Of a stretch of 46,578 nt of DNA, positions 25,301 through 33,133 are shown in pieces (positions within the stretch are counted from its first letter, which is position 1; each line of letters begins with the position of its first letter). The stretch comes from Gemmatimonadota bacterium (GTDB taxonomy: Bacteria; Gemmatimonadota; Gemmatimonadetes; Gemmatimonadales; Gemmatimonadaceae). Under the pieces are notes generated by a model. It was given only the letters and a program-made list of their open reading frames with translations. It was not told the DNA's origin and made no database searches. Location of the stretch: positions 2,214 through 48,791 of the forward strand of contig PMAE01000095.1 in the NCBI GenBank assembly GCA_003152485.1, in the 5' to 3' direction. The translations under genes and the position numbers were made by a program.

Positions 25301-25357
25301 GTCGATCCGACAGAAGCCCGAGTGATGCCGCCACCTGACGCCCGGACGATCACCTAG

Positions 25358-25885
25358 ATGCCAGCCCAGTCATCCGCCACGAAGCCGACGCGACGGGTCC
25401 GACGCGAGCCCCGCATCGCGGGCGCCACGGCCGCCGTGTACGCGCTCTGCGAGTACGCGCGCGACACGAGAACGCGGGTTCGTGAGGAGGCGTTTCGTGT
25501 ACTCGGCCGTGTGCCGCCCGATCGGTACGCCATCCCCACGCTGATCGGCGGCATGCGCGACGGCGACGCCGTCGTGCGACTCGCGGCGATCCGCGCGGTG
25601 CAACACTACGCCGGAGAGTCTGCGGCCGGTGTCGTACTCCCACTCCTACTCGATATCCTGAGCGCCGCCCGCGGCGCCGAGCACGCCGCCGCATCCCTCG
25701 CCGTCGAAGCACTCACGGGCAACCCGAGCCGACGGTGGACGCGGACCGCGCGCGATCGTGTGGAGCGGGCGTTGACCCGCGAGCTCGCGCGCCACGAGCT
25801 TCCGATCCTGCCGACGGACTCCGATCGCGAGGTCGATACGACACCGGTGAAGGACGGGGACGGGCATCCGCAGACGCGCTGCTGA
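25358..25885 (+). CDS. HEAT-repeat-like protein, unknown function
   Basis: 175-aa protein with about three helical hairpins: 'TRVREEAFRVLGRVPPDRYAIPTLIGGM', 'DAVVRLAAIRAVQHYAGE' and 'GAEHAAASLAVEALTG'. This is the pattern of HEAT/PBS-lyase repeats, which act as protein-binding scaffolds. The N-terminus is basic (TKPTRRVRREPR) and the C-terminal tail acidic. It reads the same way as the MmcQ gene, 57 nt downstream, with no strong ribosome binding site. Start at ATG 25358 is the most likely. Confidence 0.65.
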   Translation: MPAQSSATKPTRRVRREPRIAGATAAVYALCEYARDTRTRVREEAFRVLGRVPPDRYAIPTLIGGMRDGDAVVRLAAIRAVQHYAGESAAGVVLPLLLDILSAARGAEHAAASLAVEALTGNPSRRWTRTARDRVERALTRELARHELPILPTDSDREVDTTPVKDGDGHPQTRC

Positions 25886-26015
25886 TCGAGATGGGGATCA
25901 CCACCGCGATCAATCCCCACGAATAGCCACGCCCACCGCGGTCCAGCGCCGGTCCAGCGCCGGCCGTCGCCGCTCCGACGTGCGATGGCCGCACTCGTCA
26001 ACCATCGCGTACTGG

Positions 26016-27263
26016 CTACGATCGCGTCGCGGCGGCCTCGGCTCGGGCGACAAGCACGGTCGCCGCGAGATCGCCCGTGGCGTTCAGGACCGTCGCGAAT
26101 AGATCGGGGATCGCATCGACCGCGATCAGAATTCCGATCCCCTCGATCGGCAACCCAATGGTGATGAATAGCGGGGCGAGCATGAGGAATGCCCCCCGGG
26201 GCACGCCGGGTGTGATAAATCCCAGAAAGACCGCCGCGAACGCCACCGTCGCAAACTGCTGGAAATGCAGCGGGATTCCATAGAACCGCGCAATGAAGAG
26301 GGTACCGACGGTCCACGACACAGGCGCCGCTGTCTTGAATGTCGCGACGGCCAGCGGCAGCACGAAGCCCGACACTCGGGTGTCGAGTCCGAGGTCCCGG
26401 TCCGCCCCTTCGATGAGGCCCGGGAGTGACGCGATCGACGAGCTCGTGCTGAAGGCGATGAGTTGGCCGGGCAACACCGCGCGCGCGAAGCGCCTGACCG
26501 AGACGCCGCCAAGGATCGCGATCGCGGGATAGAACAGCAGCACGACGCCGATGCAGCCGATCGAATAGATCGCGATGTAGAGTCCCACGCCCCCCGCCAG
26601 CGCCGCCGCGCCCCGAGCCGCGAGCGGGAGGATCAAGGCGAACACACCGATGGGTGCGAGTGCGACCACCCACCGTACGATCTGCAGCATGGCGTCGCAC
26701 AACGCTTGGAAGAATCCCACGAGCCGCTCGCGCGACGCCGTTGGACTCCGCAAGATCGCGAGCGCCAGCAGGATGGTGAACGTGATGAGCGGAAGCATCT
26801 CGCCCTTCGCGGCGGCGGCGATCGGGTTCTGCGGGATCAATGAGGTGAGCCACGTACCAAATCCAGTAGCGCCGCCCGACGCACCGATCTGGCCCGCGGC
26901 CTCGGCGGCACCCGCGGGGAGCGGCGGTCGAGGCGATGATGTCGGGGGTAGCATCGCGAATACGGTGACCATGGTCGGCACCGCGACGAGGGCCACACAC
27001 GCGACCTGTGCGGTAAAGATCACCAGCGTCCGGCCGCCGATGCGACCGACCGACGTGACTTTGGTGGTCGAGGCGATCCCGGTGATCAGCAGCGAGACCA
27101 CCAGCGGGATTACCGTCATCCGGATGGCGTTGACCCAGAGGATGCCGATCGGAATCACGAGATCGGCCGCGTGCAGGAGCGACGTGCTCCCAGACGCGGC
27201 GATCGCGGCGCCGGCGATGAGCGCCACGACCAGTGCGATGAGAACGGTGACGGCGTTGTTCAT
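26016..27263 (-). CDS. Dicarboxylate/amino acid:cation symporter (SLC1 / GltP-DctA type)
   Basis: 415-aa sodium- or proton-coupled carrier. Hallmarks: 'WVNAIRMTVIPLVVSLLITGI' (helix 2), 'LAPIGVFALILPLA', the serine-rich re-entrant hairpin 'AFSTSSSIASLPGLIE', helix 7 'SGFVLPLAVATFKTAAP' and the second hairpin 'LGFITPGVPRGAFLM'. It imports C4-dicarboxylates, glutamate/aspartate or neutral amino acids; specificity is not readable. Its start lies 9 nt after the stop of the SDR gene, so the two form an operon. Confidence 0.92.
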   Translation of the reverse strand: MNNAVTVLIALVVALIAGAAIAASGSTSLLHAADLVIPIGILWVNAIRMTVIPLVVSLLITGIASTTKVTSVGRIGGRTLVIFTAQVACVALVAVPTMVTVFAMLPPTSSPRPPLPAGAAEAAGQIGASGGATGFGTWLTSLIPQNPIAAAAKGEMLPLITFTILLALAILRSPTASRERLVGFFQALCDAMLQIVRWVVALAPIGVFALILPLAARGAAALAGGVGLYIAIYSIGCIGVVLLFYPAIAILGGVSVRRFARAVLPGQLIAFSTSSSIASLPGLIEGADRDLGLDTRVSGFVLPLAVATFKTAAPVSWTVGTLFIARFYGIPLHFQQFATVAFAAVFLGFITPGVPRGAFLMLAPLFITIGLPIEGIGILIAVDAIPDLFATVLNATGDLAATVLVARAEAAATRS

Positions 27264-27272
27264 GGTTGAACG

Positions 27273-28118
27273 CTACATCATGAGATCGCCGCCGTTGATA
27301 TCGAGCGACGTCCCAGTGATGTAGCCTGCCCCCTCCGAGGCCGCGAAGCAGATGAGGTCCGCCACTTCCAGCGCGGTCCCAAGGCGTGGCACAGGATAGC
27401 CGGCCGCGAGCTCGTCGAGCCGAGCCGCGGTCGCGCTCTCGCGGGTGAGCTCCGTGTCGATCATCCCGGGACACACCGCGTTGACGGTGATGCCGAACGG
27501 CCCCAGCTCCTTGGCCGCGGCACGGGTCAATCCCAGGAGTCCCGTCTTGGAGGCGGTGTAGTGCGCACCACCCAAGGTGCTCACCATCCGGCCGGCGGAG
27601 GACGAGATGTTGACGACTCGGCCGTACCGCTGCGCCTTCATGGCAGGCAGCGCGGCCTGGATCAGGAGAAAGGGCGCCGTCATGTTGACCTCGAGTGCCT
27701 GCCGCCACTCCGCGGGCGAGATATCGCCGAACCGCGTCGTGGCAGCCAGGGCGGCGTTATTGATCAGAATATCGATTCGCCCGAATCGATCCAGCGTGCG
27801 ACCTACAATGTCCTCGGGTACGCCGTCCGCCGCGAGGTCACCCGGCACCGAGAGCGCGCGTTCCCCCAACTCGTCCGCCAGCGCCGACGCGCGTGCCCGA
27901 TCCCGGACGTTGACGGCGACCGCGGCTCCACGGGTATGCAGTCGGACCGCGACCGCGCGCCCCAATCCGCGAGCGGCTCCCGTCACGATCGCGACGCGGC
28001 CCGCGAAATCCTGAGGCGTGGTTTCCGGTGTCAGGTGGTCGCCACGTCTGGGGAGGGGAAAGAAAGAAGCGAGCGGTGTCGAGGCGGTCAATATGCAGCG
28101 GGACGGGATGGCCTGCAA
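27273..28118 (-). CDS. SDR-family oxidoreductase (FabG-like)
   Basis: Short-chain dehydrogenase/reductase. NAD(P)-binding 'TGAARGLGRAVAV', 'NNAAL', the catalytic set Ser ('VVNISSSAGR'), Tyr and Lys ('HYTASKTGLLGLTRAA') and the 'PFGITVNAVCPGMIDTELT' motif are all present. It would oxidise or reduce an alcohol/carbonyl substrate. The start is unclear: no ATG or GTG precedes the Rossmann strand, only TTG at 28118 and 28088 and a CTG near 28034; the longest frame is given (281 aa). The true protein may be about 250 aa, starting near 'PETTPQDFAGRV'. It lies 9 nt upstream of the SLC1 symporter gene, so the substrate may be an imported acid. Confidence 0.88.
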   Translation of the reverse strand: MQAIPSRCILTASTPLASFFPLPRRGDHLTPETTPQDFAGRVAIVTGAARGLGRAVAVRLHTRGAAVAVNVRDRARASALADELGERALSVPGDLAADGVPEDIVGRTLDRFGRIDILINNAALAATTRFGDISPAEWRQALEVNMTAPFLLIQAALPAMKAQRYGRVVNISSSAGRMVSTLGGAHYTASKTGLLGLTRAAAKELGPFGITVNAVCPGMIDTELTRESATAARLDELAAGYPVPRLGTALEVADLICFAASEGAGYITGTSLDINGGDLMM

Positions 28119-28142
28119 ACGCCGGGGCCCGCAACCGATGGA

Positions 28143-29144
28143 TCACCCCGACGTCGAGACCGAGGTCGGCTCGTTGGCATACGCGCTCGCCGTGTCCAAT
28201 CGCTCGATGACGCTCGGGTCCAACTGCAGCGCGGTCGCGGCGACGACGTCATGCAGCTGCTCCACGCTGGTCGCGCTCGCGATCGCCGCCGTCACGCTGG
28301 GGCGTGCGATCAGCCATGCCACGGCCACGGTTGCGAGTGTGGCATGACAGTCACGCGCCGCATCGTCGAGCGCGGCGAGGATTCTCCGGCCGCGATCGTT
28401 GAGATACTTGTTCCCGACGTTCTTGCCGCGTGTACTCGCCGAGAGGTCGTGCTCCGATCGATACTTGCCGGTGAGGAATCCGCTCGCCAACGAGTAGTAC
28501 GGGATCACGCCCAGTCCCGCGCCCGCGCACACCGGCTCGAGCGTCGTCTCGAACTCGGCCCGATCATAGAGGTTGTACAGCGGCTGCAGACTTTCGTATC
28601 TGGGGTAGCCGCAGGCGCGACTGATGTCCAATGATGCCGTAAGCCGGTCGGCGCCGTAGTTGGACGCGCCGATCGCTCGTACCTTCCCAGCGCGAACCAA
28701 TTCACTGTACGTCTCGAGCGTTTCTTCGGGTGACGTCGCCGGATCATCGCGATGCGATTGGTAGAGATCGATGTAGTCGGTCTGCAGCCGTTTGAGAGAT
28801 CCCTCGACGGATTCCCGGATGTACGCGCGCGCGAGGCCTTTGCGCGTTGGGCTCAACTCCCACCCGACTTTGGTGGCGACGACGATCCGGTCGCGGTTGC
28901 CGCGACTCTTCATCCACGCGCCGATGATGGTTTCCGACTCACCGCCTTTGTTCCCCGGAACCCAGATGGAATAGCCGTCCGCCGTATCGACGGTATTGCC
29001 GCCGGCCGCCGCGTAGGCATCCAGCACCGCGAACGAGGTCGGCTGATCGATCGTCCATCCGAAGACGTTGCCGCCCAGGACGAGGGTTGACACGTCCAAT
29101 CCGGAGTGGCCGAGTTTCCGTCGTTGCATTGCTGATGCGCTCAT
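28143..29144 (-). CDS. Aldo/keto reductase
   Basis: 333-aa NADPH-dependent reductase with the (beta/alpha)8 barrel of the AKR superfamily. The catalytic tetrad is readable: Asp and Tyr in 'NTVDTADGYSIW', Lys in 'IVVATKVGWEL' and His in 'DLYQSHRDDP'. The cofactor-binding 'GLGVIPYYSLASGFLTGKY' is also conserved. Substrates are carbonyls of sugars, ketones or aldehydes; this one resembles the YajO/IolS-like group. The ATG at 29144 is used, but an ATG at 29129 ('MQRRKLGHSGL') starts exactly at the domain. It lies 24 nt upstream of the SDR gene on the same strand and may be co-transcribed. Confidence 0.92.
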   Translation of the reverse strand: MSASAMQRRKLGHSGLDVSTLVLGGNVFGWTIDQPTSFAVLDAYAAAGGNTVDTADGYSIWVPGNKGGESETIIGAWMKSRGNRDRIVVATKVGWELSPTRKGLARAYIRESVEGSLKRLQTDYIDLYQSHRDDPATSPEETLETYSELVRAGKVRAIGASNYGADRLTASLDISRACGYPRYESLQPLYNLYDRAEFETTLEPVCAGAGLGVIPYYSLASGFLTGKYRSEHDLSASTRGKNVGNKYLNDRGRRILAALDDAARDCHATLATVAVAWLIARPSVTAAIASATSVEQLHDVVAATALQLDPSVIERLDTASAYANEPTSVSTSG

Positions 29145-29214
29145 GCCAGCACGTTAGCGCGGCCCCCTGATGGTCGCAACGGAGTGGCGATGCGGATCGA
29201 CGACTCCGCTGGGC

Positions 29215-29431
29215 GAGCCGCTCGCGCGGAAGCCCCTCGTCTGGGGACCACCCTTCGGCTTGGCGGTCTTCGCGATCATGCATTTCATCATGGTGCCTGT
29301 GTCGGCCGCCCCCAAGACCACGAGTTCCGTCGGTACCCTGTCGAATCTGGTGTTCGCCCACATCTTCATGTATTGGGCTGCCGATTGCATTCATCGCGCG
29401 TCGGTACGTTGGTCCACGAGCGGCCGTCTAG
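29215..29431 (+). pseudogene. Remnant of a YagU/DUF1440-like membrane protein gene
   Basis: A decayed 3' end of a membrane-protein gene. From 29215 the frame reads 'EPLARKPLVWGPPFGLAVF' and then 'SSVGTLSNLVFAHIFM', a hydrophobic pattern seen in YagU/DUF1440-like proteins. At about 29368-29372 the reading shifts by one: the next frame continues as 'IGLPIAFIARRYVGPRAAV' and stops at 29429-29431. The rest of the gene is missing upstream. The downstream VOC gene starts 9 nt after this stop, as in an old operon. Confidence 0.6.
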
Positions 29432-29440
29432 CGAGCGTTC

Positions 29441-29890
29441 ATGTCCAACCCCGCAGTCGAGGTCGAGGGTGTCTTAGAGGCCTGTCTCTACGGTGGCGAT
29501 CTCGGTGCCGCCGAGCGGTTCTATTCGGGGATCATTGGCCTCCCGGTCTATGCGCGGGTGCCCGGACGGCACGTCTTCTTCCGGTGCGGCGCCGGTATGT
29601 TCCTGATGTTCGACCCGGCGGCGACGCGAGCCGGGATGGCGGTTGAGGGGGGTGAGACCCGGCTCCAACACGGTCCCCGAGGCCCCGGACATGTGGCCTT
29701 CCGGGTGGCGGAAACCGCGTTGAGCGACTGGCGCGCGAAGCTGGTGGCCGCCGGGGTGCGGATCGAAGCGGAGGTCGCATGGCCGCGGGGCGGCCGGTCG
29801 ATCTACGTCCGGGATCCCTCCGGCAACAGCGTGGAGTTGGCTACGGCCTCCATTTGGCAGTCGGACGGCGCCGAGGAAACGCGCCGGTGA
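29441..29890 (+). CDS. VOC superfamily protein (glyoxalase / fosfomycin-resistance-like)
   Basis: 149-aa protein with the paired beta-alpha-beta-beta-beta units of VOC metalloenzymes: 'LEACLYGGDLGAAERFYSGIIGLPVYAR', 'GHVAFRVAETALSDWRAKLVAAGVRI' and 'RSIYVRDPSGNSVELAT'. Metal ligands would be His in GHVAF and Glu in SVELAT. The first position, usually His, is Cys in 'EACLY', so activity or metal choice may differ. Possible roles include aldehyde conjugation, drug inactivation or extradiol-type chemistry. It starts 9 nt after the membrane-protein remnant. Confidence 0.85.
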   Translation: MSNPAVEVEGVLEACLYGGDLGAAERFYSGIIGLPVYARVPGRHVFFRCGAGMFLMFDPAATRAGMAVEGGETRLQHGPRGPGHVAFRVAETALSDWRAKLVAAGVRIEAEVAWPRGGRSIYVRDPSGNSVELATASIWQSDGAEETRR

Positions 29891-30197
29891 CCGGGGGATC
29901 GGGTAGTGGGTCGACCCACTACCGGGCGATCGGCTATGCTCCCTGGGGATGCCGGCAATGGTTACAGTTCCTCGCCCCTGATGGCTCTCGCCGACGCGCG
30001 GTAGGATCGGGCGCGGATGTACCCGGGTCAGAGCCCCAGGCGCAGTCGTCGCGGGTCGAATGGCGTACTCTTCGACTGGCGCGAAAATTCAAAATGCGGC
30101 AATCTTTAGGCGCTGCGTGCTACCCGGCCACTCGGGCCGGCTCGTTCGAGCCGGAGCGGGGTGCCTGCCACCAACGTGTCGTCTGGGAGGTCGTACA
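29891..30197. other. Intergenic region upstream of a membrane-protein gene
   Basis: About 300 bp with the 22-bp palindrome at its left end. An AT-richer patch at 30083-30112 may be a promoter for the next gene, and a GGCCGGCTCG/CGAGCCGG-type inverted repeat lies near 30135-30153. No gene seen. Confidence 0.45.
29902..29923. promoter_or_regulatory. Perfect 22-bp palindrome
   Basis: GGTAGTGGGTC (29902-29912) is followed without spacer by its exact reverse complement (29913-29923), 12 nt after the VOC stop. The lack of a loop makes a dimeric protein operator more natural than a terminator, although a short hairpin is possible. Confidence 0.5.
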
Positions 30198-30761
30198 ATG
30201 ATCCCGCTGTCGCATCTCTGGCTCGCGATCATCGGTTCCGCGGTCGCGGTCTTCGTGGTGAGTTCGTTGCTGCACATGCTGTTCACCTATCATAACTCCG
30301 ACTACAAGCCGTTCTCCAACGAAGACGACGTCCGTGCCGCGATCAACAAGGGGGGTGCCGGGGCCGGGATGTACGTCCTCCCGTATTGCCCCGATATGAA
30401 GGGCATGAGGGAACCGGCAATGATCAAGAAGATGACTGAGGGCCCCACCGGCTTCGTGCTGCTGCGTGCGCCCGGTGCTCCGAAGATGGGGCCGTCGCTC
30501 ACGCAATGGTTCGGGCTGACGTTGGCCCTGTCGTTCCTTGCGGCCTACGTGGCGAGTCTCACGATCGCGCCCGGCACCGCGCGCATGCTCGTGCTCCGGA
30601 TCGTGAGTGCCGTGGCGTTTCTCGGCTACGCTGGCGTGCAGGCCCAGAACTCGATCTGGAGGGCCGAGCCGTGGGGTTCGACGTTCAAGAACATCATCGA
30701 CGGTCTGATCTATAGTCTCGTGACGGGTGCGGTGTTCGCGGTGACCTGGCCGGCGGCGTAG
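30198..30761 (+). CDS. Uncharacterised membrane protein
   Basis: 187-aa protein with about four membrane segments: 'LWLAIIGSAVAVFVVSSLLH' at the N-terminus, then after a soluble loop 'FGLTLALSFLAAYVASLTI', 'MLVLRIVSAVAFLGYAGV' and 'GLIYSLVTGAVFAVTWP'. The ATG at 30198 has GGGAGG 7 nt upstream. The loop holds 'YVLPYCPDMKGMREPAM', with one Cys. Proteins of this layout occur as uncharacterised membrane proteins in several phyla; I know of no function. Confidence 0.75.
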   Translation: MIPLSHLWLAIIGSAVAVFVVSSLLHMLFTYHNSDYKPFSNEDDVRAAINKGGAGAGMYVLPYCPDMKGMREPAMIKKMTEGPTGFVLLRAPGAPKMGPSLTQWFGLTLALSFLAAYVASLTIAPGTARMLVLRIVSAVAFLGYAGVQAQNSIWRAEPWGSTFKNIIDGLIYSLVTGAVFAVTWPAA

Positions 30762-30817
30762 GGGCGCGAGACGGTCGCTGTTCAAAGAGGCAGCGCACTA
30801 AGACGGAACGAATCCGT

Positions 30818-31612
30818 TTACGGTGCCTGCCTTCCCATCATCTCGAGGCGGGAGGTAACCACACGAGCGACCGCCGCCGCGCCGTTGAGAGGTTGACCTA
30901 GGTGGGCCAGAATCAATTCGGCCGAATCCTGGTTTGCGAGGATCTCTCGAACTTGGTGAGCGATCGTGTCGCGTATCTCGAAAGGGATCATTGAAAGCTC
31001 ATCAACGATTGTAGCTCTCGATGCCACGAGCGCGATAATGTCTTCAAGATCTTCACTCATGAACGGATCTGCGTTGCCGCGATCCCCATAAGCCGCGCAC
31101 TTTAGCGCAAGGAACCCAACGGCGCTCGCGTGACGGATCACGATGTCAGGACTCAGCTCGAGTTCCAGGGCTGACGCGATTGCGAAGGCATCGGTGGAGC
31201 TTCCGGTCCCGCCGAGGTGCGCGCCAGACGGGACGAGATCGAACCAAGTGCCGTCCGGCGAGTCCCAGCGGTGCGCGTGGTGAGGTCGCGCTTGTCGGGG
31301 CGTTGGCATCGTTTCCCGGAATCCGAGTTCACGAAGCTTGGACTGGATTCGACCGTAGTCGACGTAGCTACTCGATGCACATATGCCATCAACATCTTTT
31401 GTCGGGCGTATGTTGGGAAGAATTTGTTCGGTTTGGAGAAGAGACGCAATTGCGCCGCCGATGAAGATGATCTCCGGTCGGAGTGGCCCGAGCGCGATCG
31501 CGATACGTGACACCGCTTGCAGCGCGGGTGTTAGCGCTCCCGAATGGACGGGCACCGTCGGGGAGTCGCCGTTCACCGATCGGGCACAATGAGGGCCTGG
31601 AGCGACCGGCAT
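30818..31612 (-). CDS. AbiEii-like nucleotidyltransferase (putative toxin)
   Basis: 264-aa protein with a DNA-polymerase-beta-type nucleotidyltransferase core: 'FIGGAIASLL' (Gly52-Gly53) followed by 'RPTKDVDGI' (Asp73, Asp75), the GG and DxD metal/NTP motifs of the MNT/AbiEii group, and later 'SAVGFLALKCAAYGDRG' and 'DLEDIIALVASR', as in AbiEii proteins. Such proteins modify RNA or protein by adding nucleotides and are toxins in type IV systems. The ATG at 31612 lies 1 nt after the stop of the winged-helix gene (TGAGATG); a GTG at 31555 is an alternative. It is downstream of its likely antitoxin, the AbiE order. Toxicity is inferred. Confidence 0.72.
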   Translation of the reverse strand: MPVAPGPHCARSVNGDSPTVPVHSGALTPALQAVSRIAIALGPLRPEIIFIGGAIASLLQTEQILPNIRPTKDVDGICASSSYVDYGRIQSKLRELGFRETMPTPRQARPHHAHRWDSPDGTWFDLVPSGAHLGGTGSSTDAFAIASALELELSPDIVIRHASAVGFLALKCAAYGDRGNADPFMSEDLEDIIALVASRATIVDELSMIPFEIRDTIAHQVREILANQDSAELILAHLGQPLNGAAAVARVVTSRLEMMGRQAP

Positions 31613-31613
31613 C

Positions 31614-32132
31614 TCATGCGGCGGCGGCGCCGAAACGTTGCCGCAGACGGCCCATTGCGCGCGCGCGCTCGCGAGCACGTCCGATACGGATCGCATCGAT
31701 CAACGTGAGCATCTCGTACACGCCTGGGCACCGTGATGGCAGCTGTGTCGCCTTCGGGAAGAGCGGAGACAGCGTAGCGCCGACGACGGAACCGTTAGGA
31801 TCAGGCCAAACCACCGGGTCACCGCCCGCGATTTCATTTGCCAGGAAGGGCGCCGCGTGGGCAGTGGGCACTCCGCGTGCTCGCGTGCCGAGTGTTCCAG
31901 GAAACGCGTAGCGTGCGCCGTGCTCCAAGAATTCGAGCAGAGCATGTCGATTGACCTGCCGCTCCTCTTCACGTACTAGCCCGGCGGCCGCGAGACGGGC
32001 AACGGCTTCGAACGCGGTACTTGAACTGATTCCGAGGTCTGAGGCGATCCCCAGATATGTGGCTCCCGGCATTTCTTGGAGTCGGAGTGCGACCGCGACG
32101 TCAACGGGATGAAGTGCGATCTGGGCTGGCAT
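31614..32132 (-). CDS. Winged-helix regulator (putative AbiEi-like antitoxin)
   Basis: 172-aa protein. The N-terminal winged helix ('VAVALRLQEMPGATYLGIASDLGISSSTAFEAVARLAAAGLV') would bind DNA; the C-terminal part has the motif 'RYAFPGTLGTRARGVPTAHAAP' and 'VVWPDPNGSVVGATLSPLFP', then a basic helix ending in 'RRQRFG'-like residues. The family is often labelled MarR-like and, as I recall, is found beside nucleotidyltransferase genes. It probably represses its own operon through the palindrome at 32161-32178 and counteracts the downstream nucleotidyltransferase. Start ATG 32132 has GAGAAG upstream. Confidence 0.72.
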   Translation of the reverse strand: MPAQIALHPVDVAVALRLQEMPGATYLGIASDLGISSSTAFEAVARLAAAGLVREEERQVNRHALLEFLEHGARYAFPGTLGTRARGVPTAHAAPFLANEIAGGDPVVWPDPNGSVVGATLSPLFPKATQLPSRCPGVYEMLTLIDAIRIGRARERARAMGRLRQRFGAAAA

Positions 32133-32458
32133 CGTGAGTGCTTCTCGGTTAAATATTCTCTATTCGCGAATAGCGAATTACATAATACGACACGACCAGA
32201 TATTAGGCAATGGCTATCAGCCGATCGCCACTTGTCCTCTTACGTCCGTCTGATGACCATTGGTCAGGTGAAGTTACGTAAAGCTATATGTTGTAATATG
32301 ATACAAGAATCGTGACCCCATGTCTAGCCGGGGGTGTGCCAGGCTGCGAGTTCATCGTGCATATGGGACAACAAATGTATCGTGGGGCCAGATTCTATAA
32401 ACCGAGAACATTGCAATGTGTTCGGTGGCCGACACAGGAAGGGGGAGCCGCCCCCCCT
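32133..32458. other. AT-rich intergenic island upstream of the AbiE-like operon
   Basis: About 325 bp clearly richer in A and T than everything around it, from about 32150 to 32430. Besides the operator candidate it holds an inverted repeat TGACCA-T-TGGTCA at 32254-32266 and several TATAAT-like hexamers. No ORF is convincing. The composition suggests foreign origin or a dense regulatory region. Confidence 0.6.
32161..32178. promoter_or_regulatory. Palindromic operator candidate of the toxin-antitoxin-like operon
   Basis: TATTCGCGAATA (32161-32172) is a perfect 12-bp palindrome and is followed by a third half-site GCGAAT (32173-32178). It lies 29 nt upstream of the winged-helix gene. TATTAT on the minus strand just beyond it could be the -10 box, so a bound dimer would block transcription. 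Confidence 0.5.
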
Positions 32459-32460
32459 TC
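32438..32460 (-). terminator. Hairpin terminator candidate at the 3' end of a membrane-protein gene
   Basis: GAAGGGGG (32438-32445) pairs exactly with CCCCCTTC (32453-32460) around a 7-nt loop. It overlaps the stop codon of the minus-strand gene ending at 32459. No T-run follows on either strand. Confidence 0.45.
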
Positions 32461-33133
32461 ACTCAACGCCGTAGATCTCTCCGCGGAATCCACGGCTGGT
32501 CCGGCCGATCTTCGTACCGAAGACCGACGGGACGACGAGATACGCCACGAGTACCAGCCAGAATTCGCGGAGCAGCGTCACGTCGAGACTCGTGATCCCG
32601 TCGGCGCCGGCGGCCAAATGACTGCCGACACCGACGAGTGAGGCCAGTCCGGCGATGGCCATGAGTGCCGTGTTGCCCAAGCGGCGATGGCTCCGCCCGA
32701 TCAGCGCGGCGAGCGGGATCAGCCCCGCGGCCGCGTAGACCCCCGGCAGGAACACGCGGTACTGTCCCGACGCGAATCCGAGCGCCACGAACGCGCAGAG
32801 AATGGCGGAGACGTCGACGAGGTCGGCGACGAATCGGCGCACGGGGTAGGCGAGATTCGCCGATGGTCCCTCGTGTTCGCTGACGAGGTGGATATACCAG
32901 ACGCCGTGATAGATCAGAAACCAGCCACCAAACCACAGGGACCAGAGGAGTGGCGCCAACTCGCCGCTCATCGGTCGCCTGGTCATGGCTTGCACCCACC
33001 ACACGATGGCCGCGCCGAGAGCCGCGGGATAGAGCAAGCCCGCGACGACGCGATACCGGACCTGTGGATCGAGCGTAATCAGGTCGCTCGACCCGCTGGA
33101 TCGACTAGGCTGAGTGCCGCGATTCTCTGCCAT
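32459..33133 (-). CDS. Uncharacterised multi-spanning membrane protein
   Basis: 224-aa protein with about six membrane helices after a polar, Ser-rich N-terminus: 'VVAGLLYPAALGAAIVWWVQ', 'LAPLLWSLWFGGWFLIYHGVW', 'LVDVSAILCAFVALGFA', 'LPGVYAAAGLIPLAALIG', 'TALMAIAGLASLVGVGSHLA' and 'LREFWLVLVAYLVVPSVF'. The ATG at 33133 has GAGGGG upstream. 'IYHGVWYIHLV' carries two His in a membrane segment. I do not recognise the family. Confidence 0.7.
   Translation of the reverse strand: MAENRGTQPSRSSGSSDLITLDPQVRYRVVAGLLYPAALGAAIVWWVQAMTRRPMSGELAPLLWSLWFGGWFLIYHGVWYIHLVSEHEGPSANLAYPVRRFVADLVDVSAILCAFVALGFASGQYRVFLPGVYAAAGLIPLAALIGRSHRRLGNTALMAIAGLASLVGVGSHLAAGADGITSLDVTLLREFWLVLVAYLVVPSVFGTKIGRTSRGFRGEIYGVE

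Noticed and set aside
25940-25961. Two tandem 11-bp copies of GGTCCAGCGCC between convergent genes
   Set aside because: Only two copies, no pairing and no nearby mobile-element feature; probably simple duplication.
25606-27708. Minus-strand open frame of 700 codons
   Set aside because: It runs through the SLC1 symporter and the HEAT-repeat gene in another frame, is Arg/Gly/His-rich without domains, and is explained by GC-rich codon bias.
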